Below, piece by piece: positions 7,060 to 17,047 of a stretch of DNA of 64,000 nucleotides (within the stretch, counting starts at the first letter, position 1; every line of letters starts with the position of its first letter). The translations under genes and the position numbers were made by a program. This DNA is from Acidobacteriota bacterium (GTDB lineage: Bacteria; Acidobacteriota; Thermoanaerobaculia; Multivoradales; JBCCEF01): NCBI GenBank assembly GCA_039028635.1, contig JBCCHV010000015.1, positions 38,254 to 102,253 on the forward strand. The letters are read 5' to 3'. Under the pieces are notes generated by a model. It saw only the letters and a list, made by a program, of their open reading frames with translations, did not search any database and was not told where the DNA came from.

Positions 7060-7695
7060 TTACTCCCACTCGGCGGCGGGGCAGGCCTTCTCGAGGTCTG
7101 CGATGGCGGTGCCGTAGCTCTCCAGGAATTGGCGCGGGTTCTGGTGGTCCCGGCCCTGTAGGGCGGGCCCCACGAACACGTCGCAGAAGAAGGGCACCGG
7201 CAGCAGGCTGCCTTTGGGCAGGGCTTTGCCCAGGCCGTGGAGGAAGATCGGGATCACCGGCACCTCGGGGCGGCGCTCGGCGAGCCTGCCCAGCCCACTC
7301 TTGAACTCTGCCATGCGCTCCGGCTCGCCGCGGGTGCCTTCCGGAAACAGGATCAGTAGCTCGTTGCGATCGAGGGCGTCCTCGAGAGCGGCGAGGGGAT
7401 CGCCGCTGCGGCTTCCTCGGCGCTCGATCGGCAGGATCCCGAGGAGGTGACGGGAAAACCACGCCAGCAAGGGATTGCTCAGGAAATAGTCGGCGGCGGC
7501 GACCGGCCGGATGCGGCCGGCGAGGCGCTGAGGGAGCAGCGACAGGAGCACGGCGGTGTCGAGATGGCTGTTGTGATTCGCCGCCAGGATCGCCGGGCCG
7601 GAGGTCGGCAGGCGCTCGCGATGGCGGACGTTGAGGCCGAGGACGATCAGCACCACCGGGCGCAGGACGAGAGCGACGAAGAGGTGCTTGAGCAC
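7060..7695 (-). CDS. 1-acyl-glycerol-3-phosphate acyltransferase (PlsC-like)
   Basis: 211 residues. Carries the acyltransferase block I motif H-x4-D in 'ANHNSHLD' and block III in LILFPEGTRGEP, both diagnostic of the PlsC/AGPAT family that transfers fatty acyl groups to lysophospholipids at the inner membrane. An N-terminal hydrophobic helix (VALVLRPVVLIVLGL) probably anchors it. It is the last gene of a minus-strand operon after a CdsA-like protein (24-bp gap) and a CDP-alcohol phosphotransferase. The set therefore makes or remodels a phospholipid, but the exact acceptor cannot be read from sequence. Confidence 0.88.
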   Translation of the reverse strand: MLKHLFVALVLRPVVLIVLGLNVRHRERLPTSGPAILAANHNSHLDTAVLLSLLPQRLAGRIRPVAAADYFLSNPLLAWFSRHLLGILPIERRGSRSGDPLAALEDALDRNELLILFPEGTRGEPERMAEFKSGLGRLAERRPEVPVIPIFLHGLGKALPKGSLLPVPFFCDVFVGPALQGRDHQNPRQFLESYGTAIADLEKACPAAEWE

Positions 7696-7719
7696 GGGAG
7701 TTGGGTCCGAGGGCGCGGC

Positions 7720-8658
7720 CTAGTAGTAGAGGTAGTAGACGAAGTGGAAGAACAGCGGGGCGGTGTAGGTCAAGCTGTCGATGCGATCGAGGATGCCGCC
7801 GTGGCCGGGAATCAGGGAGCCCGAGTCCTTGAGCCGAAGGTCGCGCTTGAGGGCCGAGATGACGACGTCGCCGAGGAAGCCGCCGAGACCGATGATCAAG
7901 CCCGCGGCGAGGGCATCGCGCGGCACCAGGGGAGTGAGGTAGGGAGCCGCCAGGTAGGCCACGAGAACGGTCGTCGCAACGCCGCCGAGGAGCCCTTCCA
8001 AGGTCTTGCCGGGGCTCACCGAGGGCAGCGCCGGCCGGCGTCCGAAGAGGCGGCCCCAAAGGAACTGGGCGACATCGTTGAACTGGGTCAGGAAGACCAG
8101 AAAGAGCAGCAGGCCGGGGCCGCCGCCGGCGGGATTGCCGCGGGCCGGCAGCACCAGCAAATAGGCGATGTGGCTGAGGCTGAAGACGGTGGTCATCATG
8201 CCCCAGTGGAGGATGCCGGCGGCCCGCAGGAAGCCACGGGTCTCGCCGATCAGCACCATGCGAGTCGGGATCAGCAGGAACATGTAGACCGGCACGAAGA
8301 TGATGAACATGCCGTACCAGGCGCGCGCGATCCAGAAGAACTGAAAGGGGATCGACAGGTAGGCCCAGAACAGCACCCGGCGGTCCGCCCGGCGGGTGGG
8401 CACCAGGGAAAGGAACTCCTTCAGGGCGAGAAAGGAGACGAAGGCGAAGAACACCAGGGTGACGGTGCGATTGGCCACCAGGGCGAGGGCGAAGACCACC
8501 GCCATGATCCACCAGCTCTTGATTCGTAGGCGCACCTCGTTCAAGGCCAGATTGGGCTTCAGCCGGCCGAGCACGACGACGATCAGCGAGGCGACGACCA
8601 GCAGGGCGAAGATCCCGCCCAGGCTGATCAGCACGGCGCGAGGTAGGTCGAGGGTCAT
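7720..8658 (-). CDS. Phosphatidate cytidylyltransferase (CdsA-like)
   Basis: 312 residues with about eight hydrophobic segments. The C-terminal CDP-diglyceride synthase signature is clear: SALKRDLRLKDSGSLIPGHG followed by GILDRIDSL, including the Asp residues that bind Mg2+. CdsA makes CDP-diacylglycerol from phosphatidate and CTP in the membrane. The start codon overlaps the stop of the upstream CDP-alcohol phosphotransferase by 4 bp. The paired order resembles the YnbA-YnbB arrangement of E. coli, so this may be a dedicated, second CdsA rather than the essential one; that is inference, since the rest of the genome is not visible. Confidence 0.9.
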   Translation of the reverse strand: MTLDLPRAVLISLGGIFALLVVASLIVVVLGRLKPNLALNEVRLRIKSWWIMAVVFALALVANRTVTLVFFAFVSFLALKEFLSLVPTRRADRRVLFWAYLSIPFQFFWIARAWYGMFIIFVPVYMFLLIPTRMVLIGETRGFLRAAGILHWGMMTTVFSLSHIAYLLVLPARGNPAGGGPGLLLFLVFLTQFNDVAQFLWGRLFGRRPALPSVSPGKTLEGLLGGVATTVLVAYLAAPYLTPLVPRDALAAGLIIGLGGFLGDVVISALKRDLRLKDSGSLIPGHGGILDRIDSLTYTAPLFFHFVYYLYY

Positions 8659-9269
8659 GGCGCCGCTCGCAAGGCGCCCTGCACGCGGCGCAGGATGGTG
8701 ATCGCCAGCAGGGCGAGGACAGCACCCTGCACCCAGAGGAGCCAGGGGTGTGGCGCCAGGCCGAGGCCGAGAAGCAGGCCGACGAGGCCGAAAACGAGGG
8801 CTCGGTCGCTCTTGCCCATCGGGCCGTCGTAGCGCCGTTCGGCGCCGACGGCGAGGGCCGCCAATCCGGCGACCTCGGTGATCGCGGCCGCCAGCGCCGT
8901 GAGCACCGCCAGTCGCGGCTCGAAGCCGGGGACCAGGGCGAGGGGAAGGTAGAGGGTGCTGTCCGAGAGGACGTCGCCGAGCTCGTTGAGGAGGGCGCCG
9001 AGGGGGCTGCGCAAGTCGTGCTCACGGGCCAGCATGCCGTCGGCGGCGTTGAGCGCCATGCGCAGCAGGAGGAGGGCCGGCAGCGCCAGCAACAGGCCCT
9101 TCGAGGTCGGGCGCAGGGTGATGGCGATACCCCAGAGGAGCGACAAGAGAAGAGCGCCGACGGTGATCTGGTTGGGGCTGACGCCGAGCCTGGCGAGCCC
9201 CCGCACCAAAGGCCGCAGGAGCCGCTGAAAGGCTGGCTTCAGATCGTACACGCTCGCCATCGAATGCAC
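8655..9269 (-). CDS. CDP-alcohol phosphatidyltransferase with a variant motif
   Basis: 204 residues, polytopic. The catalytic CDP-alcohol motif D-G-x2-A-R-x8-G-x3-D-x3-D is present as DGMLAR...SPLGALLNELGD. The third Asp, the usual metal/catalytic position, is Asn, while the last Asp is kept. A second Met four codons in is an alternative start. The enzyme should transfer a phosphatidyl group from CDP-diacylglycerol to an unidentified alcohol. It is distinct from the canonical PgsA at 26789, and heads the operon with the CdsA-like and PlsC-like genes. Confidence 0.85.
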   Translation of the reverse strand: MHSMASVYDLKPAFQRLLRPLVRGLARLGVSPNQITVGALLLSLLWGIAITLRPTSKGLLLALPALLLLRMALNAADGMLAREHDLRSPLGALLNELGDVLSDSTLYLPLALVPGFEPRLAVLTALAAAITEVAGLAALAVGAERRYDGPMGKSDRALVFGLVGLLLGLGLAPHPWLLWVQGAVLALLAITILRRVQGALRAAP

Positions 9270-9348
9270 CCCTTTCCCGATTCGCCGACGATACTATGCC
9301 GCCGACGAAGGAGTGGGTTTTCGGCGGCGCGACGGAGGAGATCGAGCG

Positions 9349-9750
9349 ATGAGCCAGGTGGCAGGGAGCAAGAGTCTGACGGCCGGGGGTTTGATGGCGG
9401 CTTTGGCGGTGGCCGGTGGCGCTTTCGGGGCCCATGGCCTCGAGGAGCGCCTGGAGCCGGCGGCCCTGGAGCTCTGGAACACGGCCTTCCATTACCTGAT
9501 GGTGAGCGCCCTCGGGACTTTGGCCGGCGGCGTGATGGCGCGCCTCGGTCTGGCGACGGCGTGGGGGAGCGCCTGTCTCGCCGGCGGCGGCCTGATCTTC
9601 GCGGGCACCGTCGCAGCCCTCGCCCTGGGCGGACCGCGCTGGCTGGGCGCCATCACGCCGATCGGCGGGACGGGGCTGATCATCGGCTTTCTCGGCCTCG
9701 CCTGGGCCGGCTGGCGGGGCCGGTCTCGGATCAGTCCGCCGGCGAGCTGA
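9349..9750 (+). CDS. DUF423 family membrane protein
   Basis: 133 residues with four hydrophobic segments. The 'GAFGAHGLEERL' segment after the first helix and the WNTAFHYLMVSALGTL segment are characteristic of DUF423 (YgdD-like) small inner-membrane proteins of unknown function. ATG 9349 has GGAGGAG upstream. It is transcribed away from the lipid operon, with about 79 bp between the two starts. Nothing in the context assigns a task. Confidence 0.88.
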   Translation: MSQVAGSKSLTAGGLMAALAVAGGAFGAHGLEERLEPAALELWNTAFHYLMVSALGTLAGGVMARLGLATAWGSACLAGGGLIFAGTVAALALGGPRWLGAITPIGGTGLIIGFLGLAWAGWRGRSRISPPAS

Positions 9751-9888
9751 TTTCGCCATTGCCCCGGCGGGGGCCTTTGGCTACCATGGGCGCGTTTCCG
9801 TCCGAAGCTCTCGGACAACCATCATCGCAGCCTTCTCCGGCATCTGCCGGGCTTCGGTACCTGATTTTCCTCGAGGGAGGTCTCCGCC

Positions 9889-11520
9889 ATGTCGAACGCC
9901 ATCTTTCAGACGCCGCCGCCGCGCAACGAGCCGGTCCGAAGCTACGCCCCGGGCTCTCCGGAACGGGCTTCCTTGAAGGCCCGGGTCGGCGAGATGCGGG
10001 GCGAGAAAATCGAGATTCCGCTGATCATCGGCGGCCAAGAGGTGCGCAGCGGCGATACCGTCGAGGCGGTCTGTCCGCATGATCACGGTCACGTCCTGGC
10101 GACCGTTCACCAGGCGGCGCCGGAGCACGTGGCGCAGGCCGTCGAAGCGGCCGGTGAAGCCTGGCGGGAATGGTCCGAAATGCCCTGGGAAGGGCGCGCC
10201 GCGGTCCTCCTCAAGGCGGCCGATCTGCTCGCCGGTCCTTGGCGCGACACCCTCAACGGCGCCACCATGCTCAATCAGTCGAAGACCGCCCACCAGGCGG
10301 AGATCGACTCGGCCTGCGAGCTGATCGATTTCTGGCGCTTCAACGCCGCCTTCATGCGCCAGATCTACACCGAGCAGCCGGCCTCCTCGCCGGGCATGTG
10401 GAACCGCCTCGAGCATCGACCCCTGGAGGGCTTCGTGTTCGCCGTGACGCCCTTCAACTTCACCGCTATCGGCGGCAACTTGCCGACGGCGCCGGCGCTG
10501 ATGGGCAACGCCGTGCTGTGGAAGCCGGCGACCACCGCGGTGGTCTCGAACTACTACATCATGCGCCTCCTCGAGGAGGCCGGTCTGCCGCCTGGCGTGA
10601 TCAACTTCCTGCCCGGTCGCGGGCGCGCCGTCGGCGATCCGGTGATGGCTCGGCCGGAGATGTCGGGAGTTCACTTCACCGGCTCGACGGCGGTCTTCCA
10701 GTCGATGTGGAAGACCATCGGCGACAACGTCGCCAGCTACCGCTCGTACCCTCGTCTGGTCGGCGAGACCGGCGGCAAGGACTTCGTCTTCGCCCATCCC
10801 TCGGCGGACGTCGAGAGCCTCGCCGTGGCGCTCGTCCGCGGCGCCTTCGAGTTTCAGGGGCAGAAGTGCTCGGCGGCTTCCCGGGCCTTCGTTCCGCGCT
10901 CCCTGTGGCCGCGCCTGGAGGCTCGGCTGGCGGACCTCGTCGGTCAGATCTCGGTCGGCTCGCCGCTCGACTTCCGCAACTTCATGGGGGCGGTCATCGA
11001 CGCTTCCGCCTACCGCGACATCATGGGCTATATCGACTACGCCAAGGATGCGCCGGAGGCCGACGTCATCCTCGGTGGCAACGGCGACGACTCGCAGGGC
11101 TACTTCATCGAGCCGACGGTGGTGGTCGCTCGGGATCCCTCCTTCAAGCTGATGTGCGAGGAGATCTTCGGCCCGGTGTTGACGATCTACGTTTACGAGG
11201 ACGACGACATCGAGCAGGCCCTGCGCGACTGCGATCAGGGCAGCCCCTACGCCCTCACCGGTGCCATCTTCGCGCGCGATCGGCGGGTCATCCAGCGGCT
11301 GGCGGCGGCCCTGCGTCACGCCGCCGGCAACTTCTACATCAACGACAAGCCGACCGGTGCAGTGGTCGGCCAGCAGCCCTTCGGCGGCGGCCGCGCTTCG
11401 GGCACCAACGACAAGGCGGGCTCGATGCTCAACCTGCTGCGCTGGGTCTCGCAGCGCACCATCAAGGAGACCTTCGTACCGGCGACTGACTTCCGCTATC
11501 CCTTTATGGCGGAGGAGTAG
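9889..11520 (+). CDS. pruA: L-glutamate gamma-semialdehyde (P5C) dehydrogenase
   Basis: 543 residues, the usual length for the stand-alone enzyme. It oxidises glutamate semialdehyde/pyrroline-5-carboxylate to glutamate with NAD+, the second step of proline breakdown. Signatures seen: FVFAVTPFNFTAIGGNLPTA, NAVLWKPA, the general-base Glu293 in VGETGGKDFVF, the catalytic Cys327 in FQGQKCSAASR, and the C-terminal 'QQPFGGGRASGTNDKAG' block typical of P5C dehydrogenases. No proline dehydrogenase gene lies next to it. A GGGAGG-type site precedes the ATG. Its last 17 bp overlap the convergent EamA transporter gene. Confidence 0.95.
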   Translation: MSNAIFQTPPPRNEPVRSYAPGSPERASLKARVGEMRGEKIEIPLIIGGQEVRSGDTVEAVCPHDHGHVLATVHQAAPEHVAQAVEAAGEAWREWSEMPWEGRAAVLLKAADLLAGPWRDTLNGATMLNQSKTAHQAEIDSACELIDFWRFNAAFMRQIYTEQPASSPGMWNRLEHRPLEGFVFAVTPFNFTAIGGNLPTAPALMGNAVLWKPATTAVVSNYYIMRLLEEAGLPPGVINFLPGRGRAVGDPVMARPEMSGVHFTGSTAVFQSMWKTIGDNVASYRSYPRLVGETGGKDFVFAHPSADVESLAVALVRGAFEFQGQKCSAASRAFVPRSLWPRLEARLADLVGQISVGSPLDFRNFMGAVIDASAYRDIMGYIDYAKDAPEADVILGGNGDDSQGYFIEPTVVVARDPSFKLMCEEIFGPVLTIYVYEDDDIEQALRDCDQGSPYALTGAIFARDRRVIQRLAAALRHAAGNFYINDKPTGAVVGQQPFGGGRASGTNDKAGSMLNLLRWVSQRTIKETFVPATDFRYPFMAEE

Positions 11521-12448
11521 AAGGGCGCCGGGGGAGGACCGTCGCCACCGCCAGGCCGGCGAGGGCGAGGCCTCCTCCCAGCCATTCCAGGGGCAGGATG
11601 CGGAAGGTGAAGACGGCCGGCAGAAGGCTCGCCAGGGCGGCCTTCGAGAGCAGCGTCATCGGCGGATTGAGAAACACCGTCAGGCCCACCGTGGAGGCCG
11701 GCAGGGAGCGCAGCAGGTAGGTCCAGAGGGCGAATCCCAGAACCGTGGCGAGCAGCGACAGGTAGAGGACGGCGGCCCAGCCGGTGCTGTCGAGGGCGAC
11801 CATCTCGGGCAGCCCCTTGAACGGCGCGATGGCCAGCAGGGGGAGGGTGCCGAGGCTGATCGGCAGGTAGGTCAGCAACAGCGGTGAGACCTCTCGGGTC
11901 AGCGGTTTGCAGATCACTGAGTAGATCGACCAGGACAGCGGTGCCAGAGCGGTGACGGCGACCATCAGACCGTAGTTGCCGCCGGTCGGGTGGGCGGCGG
12001 CGATGGTCGCCATGCCGAGCAAGGAGAGGGCCAGGCCGGCGAGCTTCTGCGGCGTCTTGCTCTCGCCGAGGAAGATCACCGACAAGACCAGGATGAAGAG
12101 CGGCGCCAGGGCGGTGGTGATCGAGGCGATGGGGGCGGCGACGCCATGCTCCTGGCCGAGAAACAGGCAGAGGTTGTAGATCGGCACCACCAACAGGCCG
12201 CAAAGGGCTAGCCGAAAGCCGTGACGGCGCAGCAGAGCGATCGATTCGCGGGGCCGAAACCCGAAGCAGTAGAGCGAGCACACCAGGCCCGACGGCAGGG
12301 CGCGGGCGACGGTCAAACCGACGGCGTCGAAGCGCGCCGCCGACAGCTCGGCGCCGAGCAGGTAGCCGATGGCGATGAAGGTATTGCTCCAGATGGCGAA
12401 CAGGCCGAGGGCGATGACGATCGCGGCCCAACCCGGCAGGGTCTTCAC
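11504..12448 (-). CDS. EamA/DMT family transporter
   Basis: 314 residues with about ten predicted hydrophobic helices in two five-helix halves, as in EamA (drug/metabolite transporter superfamily) proteins. The first helix has the 'AIWSNTFIAIGYLLG' type of sequence and the second half 'LSWSIYSVICKPL'. Likely moves a small metabolite across the inner membrane; substrate unknown. It follows another EamA gene by 10 bp, so the two are probably one operon and may form a pair, though each is long enough to work alone. Confidence 0.86.
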   Translation of the reverse strand: MKTLPGWAAIVIALGLFAIWSNTFIAIGYLLGAELSAARFDAVGLTVARALPSGLVCSLYCFGFRPRESIALLRRHGFRLALCGLLVVPIYNLCLFLGQEHGVAAPIASITTALAPLFILVLSVIFLGESKTPQKLAGLALSLLGMATIAAAHPTGGNYGLMVAVTALAPLSWSIYSVICKPLTREVSPLLLTYLPISLGTLPLLAIAPFKGLPEMVALDSTGWAAVLYLSLLATVLGFALWTYLLRSLPASTVGLTVFLNPPMTLLSKAALASLLPAVFTFRILPLEWLGGGLALAGLAVATVLPRRPSTPPP

Positions 12449-12458
12449 GAGTCCGCCT

Positions 12459-13373
12459 TCACGACTTCACCTTCAGGGCGGGTTTCTCGACCGCGCCGCC
12501 GAGGGAAATCCAGCCGATGCCGGCAATCACCGTCGCCACCCCCAGCCACTGCACGGCGGCGAGCTGCTCGGCGAAGAGCAAACGCCCCCAGAGGACCGTC
12601 AAGAGCGGTTGGAGGAGCAGGAGAATCGAGGTCTCGAGGGCCGGCAGGCGCGGCAGGGCGCGCGAGATCAGGAGCCAGCCGACGCACTGCGAGACCAGCG
12701 CGAAGGTCACCAGCCAGCCGTGGCTCGGCCAGCTCGGCACGAGCTCGAGGCCGCCGTCGGCGAAGCCGATCAGCAGGCTGGTGACGGCGGCGGCGAAGGT
12801 GGCTTCGAAGAGCGGTCCGACGGCCGGTGCGGCGCGGCGGTTCGAGCGTCGGAAAAGCAGCAGGAAGGCGGCATAGGTGACGCCCGTGAGAATGCCGTAG
12901 ACGACCCCGGACCAGGGGTCCGAGCCGTAAGCGCGGCGATCCCCGAGGCCCGAGATCAGGACGACGCCGCCGAGCACCAGAGGCAGGGCGATGAGAGCGC
13001 GGCGGGCCGGTCGTTCGCCGAGCAGCCACCAGGCGGCGAGGGCGACGAAGACGACCTGGGTGTTGCCGAGGACGGTGGCGAGGCCGGCGCCGATCTGGGC
13101 GATGGCGCGGTGCCAAAAGGCGAAGTCGATGCCGAGGAAAACGCCGGCGAGGAGGGCGAGGGCGCGCTCGCGGCGGCTGCGCTGGTCGTCGCGACGGCGT
13201 CGCCAGGCGAGCAGGCCGAGGACCGGCAGGGCGTAGGCGACGCGGAAGAAGGCGGTGGTGGAGAAGGACTCGTCGGCCAACCGCACGAAGATGGCGGAGA
13301 AGGAGATGCCGACCACGCCGACGACGGCGAGCAGGCGAAGGCGAGGCGGGGGAGCGACCATGGCGCCGCGCAC
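12459..13373 (-). CDS. EamA/DMT family transporter
   Basis: 304 residues with about ten hydrophobic helices. 'ISFSAIFVRLADES' at the start, LGIDFAFWHRAIAQIGAGLA and the 'LQPLLTVLWGRLLFAEQL' element near the end are typical of EamA exporters or permeases. It is the first gene of a two-gene minus-strand operon with the 11504-12448 transporter, and is only distantly similar to it. Substrate not predictable. It is divergent from the acyl-CoA mutase gene. Confidence 0.86.
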   Translation of the reverse strand: MRGAMVAPPPRLRLLAVVGVVGISFSAIFVRLADESFSTTAFFRVAYALPVLGLLAWRRRRDDQRSRRERALALLAGVFLGIDFAFWHRAIAQIGAGLATVLGNTQVVFVALAAWWLLGERPARRALIALPLVLGGVVLISGLGDRRAYGSDPWSGVVYGILTGVTYAAFLLLFRRSNRRAAPAVGPLFEATFAAAVTSLLIGFADGGLELVPSWPSHGWLVTFALVSQCVGWLLISRALPRLPALETSILLLLQPLLTVLWGRLLFAEQLAAVQWLGVATVIAGIGWISLGGAVEKPALKVKS

Positions 13374-13424
13374 TGTAGCGCGTTTTCGACGGCCCTGCGA
13401 AGCTTTCGGCCGGCGCCCTTCGGC

Positions 13425-13430
13425 TATACT
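13425..13430 (+). promoter_or_regulatory. Possible -10 box for the acyl-CoA mutase gene
   Basis: TATACT lies about 93 bp upstream of ATG 13523 in the divergent gap. No convincing -35 is found at 16-18 bp, so this is a weak promoter call based on one box only. Confidence 0.3.
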
Positions 13431-13522
13431 GGAAAAGAGAAAAACCTCGCCTTCGGCGGGCGGAGCGGGCCTCCTGAGGGGAGTGCCGTCGGCCGAGCGA
13501 AGGGGTGCGAAAGGAGCCTGCG

Positions 13523-15274
<1,752 letters not shown>

Positions 15275-15370
15275 GGCCCGCGCCAGCCCCTGGCAGGACC
15301 TTGCGAATTCCCGCTTTCGCTTGGGAAATAGGGTATTTACGTCCGCCGACCTCTGCTACAATCCCCGGCC

Positions 15371-15763
15371 ATGAGTGAGCGAAAGCACCGTATCCTGATC
15401 GCCAAGCCGGGCCTCGATGGCCATGACCGGGGAGCCAAGGTGGTGGCGCGGGCCTTGCGCGACGCCGGCTACGAGGTGATCTACAGCGGCTTGCGGCAGA
15501 CTCCGGAGCAGATCGCCACCGCCGCCCTGCAAGAGGACGTCGACGGCGTCGGGCTGTCGATTCTCTCCGGTGCCCACAATGCTCTGCTGCCGGAGGTGGT
15601 GCGGCTGCTGCGCGGTGAAGGTGCCGACGACATGCTGGTTTTTGCGGGCGGGATTATCCCCGACAAGGACATCGCCGGCCTCAAGGAGGCGGGCATCGAC
15701 GAGATCTTTCTACCGGGGACGCCGACCGGCAAGATCGTCGAATATTTGAGAGCCCGGCTCTAG
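15371..15763 (+). CDS. Acyl-CoA mutase small (cobalamin-binding) subunit
   Basis: 130 residues, a lone B12-binding domain. It has the D16-x-H18-x2-G21 motif ([15 protein letters not shown]) whose His replaces the lower axial base of adenosylcobalamin. The later SILSGAHN and '[11 protein letters not shown]' segments line the nucleotide-tail groove. The length fits the separate small subunit of split mutases such as IcmB. Together with the large subunit it would carry out a radical carbon-skeleton rearrangement of an acyl-CoA in the cytosol. It starts 96 bp after the large subunit gene, so a shared transcript is likely. Confidence 0.93.
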   Translation: MSERKHRILIAKPGLDGHDRGAKVVARALRDAGYEVIYSGLRQTPEQIATAALQEDVDGVGLSILSGAHNALLPEVVRLLRGEGADDMLVFAGGIIPDKDIAGLKEAGIDEIFLPGTPTGKIVEYLRARL

Positions 15764-15821
15764 GCTCGCCTCCCCGCGGGGACGGCCTCGAGCCCAGGAT
15801 GGCGCCGGGACGGAGGGTGTG

Positions 15822-16877
15822 ATGAGCAAGAAGATTTTGCTGGCCGACGACAGTGTCACGATCCAGAAGGTCATCGAGCTGACCTTCATGGACGAAGACT
15901 ACGAGGTGACGGCCGTCAGCAACGGGGACGAGGCCCTGAGTCGTCTCGACGAGATGACGCCGGACATCGTGATCGCCGATGTCCACATGCCGGGTGCCAA
16001 TGGTCTGGAGGTCTGCCGGCAGTCGAAAGCGAAGCTTCCCGAGGTTCCGGTGTTGCTGCTGGTCGGTACCTTCGAGGCCTTCGACGACAGCGAAGCCCAG
16101 GAGGCCGGAGCCGATTCCCATCTCAAGAAGCCCTTCGATTCGCAGGAGCTGCTGCACGTCGTCGGCGAAATGCTCGCCGGTGGCGGCGAGGCCGTCGAAA
16201 CGACGGAAGAGGCGGTGACCGAAGAGGACGCCGCTCCGCCGGTCGAGGCGGTGACCGCCGAGGCGACGGGCCAGGTCGAAGAGCCGGCGCCGGATCCTCA
16301 GGCCCAGGAAGAGGTCGCCGTCGACGATCAGAGCGAGGATGTCTTCGCCCTGCCCAGCGAGGCGGCGACGCCGGCAGCGGATTGGGGCTTCGGTTCGGAG
16401 GCACAGCCCTTCTCCCTCGGCGGGGAGGAGGACCCCTGGGCGGCGAGCGGCGAGACCCAGGTGCAGCCGCCGGTGAACGAAGCGACCGAGGTCGAGGCCG
16501 AGGCGAGCGCCGAGCCGCCGGCGGCCATCGAGGAGCCGGTCGCTGACGAGCCAGCCGCCGGGGAGCCTGCCGCCGAGGAGCCGGCCATCGAGGTCACCCC
16601 GGTCGAGTCGGCGGTCGTCGAGGAACCGGCCGAAGAGGCCGCAGATGTCGCCGCCGAAACGGTCTTCGCGGCACCCGCCGTCGAGGAGCCGGAGGTCGCG
16701 GCCACGGCCGGTGATGCCGGCAGTCTTTCCGATGCCGATGTCGACCGGATCGCGCGGCGGGTGGCCGAGCTGGTCGGCGACCGCATGGCCCGTGAGGTCG
16801 CCTGGGAGGTCATTCCCGATCTCGCCGAGGTCGTGATCAAGGACCGCCTGCGCGAGCTCGAAGGCCAGCTCGACTGA
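15822..16877 (+). CDS. Response regulator with acidic linker and C-terminal helical domain
   Basis: 351 residues; ATG 15822 follows GGAGG by 5 nt. Residues 1-120 form a receiver domain: acidic pair D9-D10, phosphoacceptor Asp53 (IVIADVHMPG), conserved Thr in LLVGTF and Lys in HLKKPFD. Residues about 125-295 are a long Glu/Ala/Pro/Val-rich, probably disordered, linker. The last 50 residues contain 'RIARRVAELVGDRMAREV' and EVIPDLAEVVIKDRLREL, a helical tail. There is no DNA-binding or enzymatic output domain, so it may act by protein contact. No histidine kinase lies nearby. Confidence 0.85.
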   Translation: MSKKILLADDSVTIQKVIELTFMDEDYEVTAVSNGDEALSRLDEMTPDIVIADVHMPGANGLEVCRQSKAKLPEVPVLLLVGTFEAFDDSEAQEAGADSHLKKPFDSQELLHVVGEMLAGGGEAVETTEEAVTEEDAAPPVEAVTAEATGQVEEPAPDPQAQEEVAVDDQSEDVFALPSEAATPAADWGFGSEAQPFSLGGEEDPWAASGETQVQPPVNEATEVEAEASAEPPAAIEEPVADEPAAGEPAAEEPAIEVTPVESAVVEEPAEEAADVAAETVFAAPAVEEPEVAATAGDAGSLSDADVDRIARRVAELVGDRMAREVAWEVIPDLAEVVIKDRLRELEGQLD

Positions 16878-17047
16878 GCTGACGGTTCCCGCCGCTCGGT
16901 ACGACCGCGGGTGGGGTGCCGTCCTCGGTACCCGGGCCCGCGGCGATCCGTTCGCGACCGCCTGCCGGACTCCGCTCCGTGATCTGTGCCCGGAGCACTC
17001 CATTGCAAGCCTCCCTCCGTATCGAAGCCTGAAAGGATGACTGTCCC

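Noticed and set aside
7447..8529. A plus-strand frame of 360 codons opposite the lipid operon
   Set aside because: Gln/Glu/Gly-rich low-complexity translation antisense to the clear CdsA-like and PlsC-like genes.
16878..17047. A T-box or other riboswitch before valS
   Set aside because: No T-box sequence or matching specifier stem-loop is seen in the 170-bp gap.
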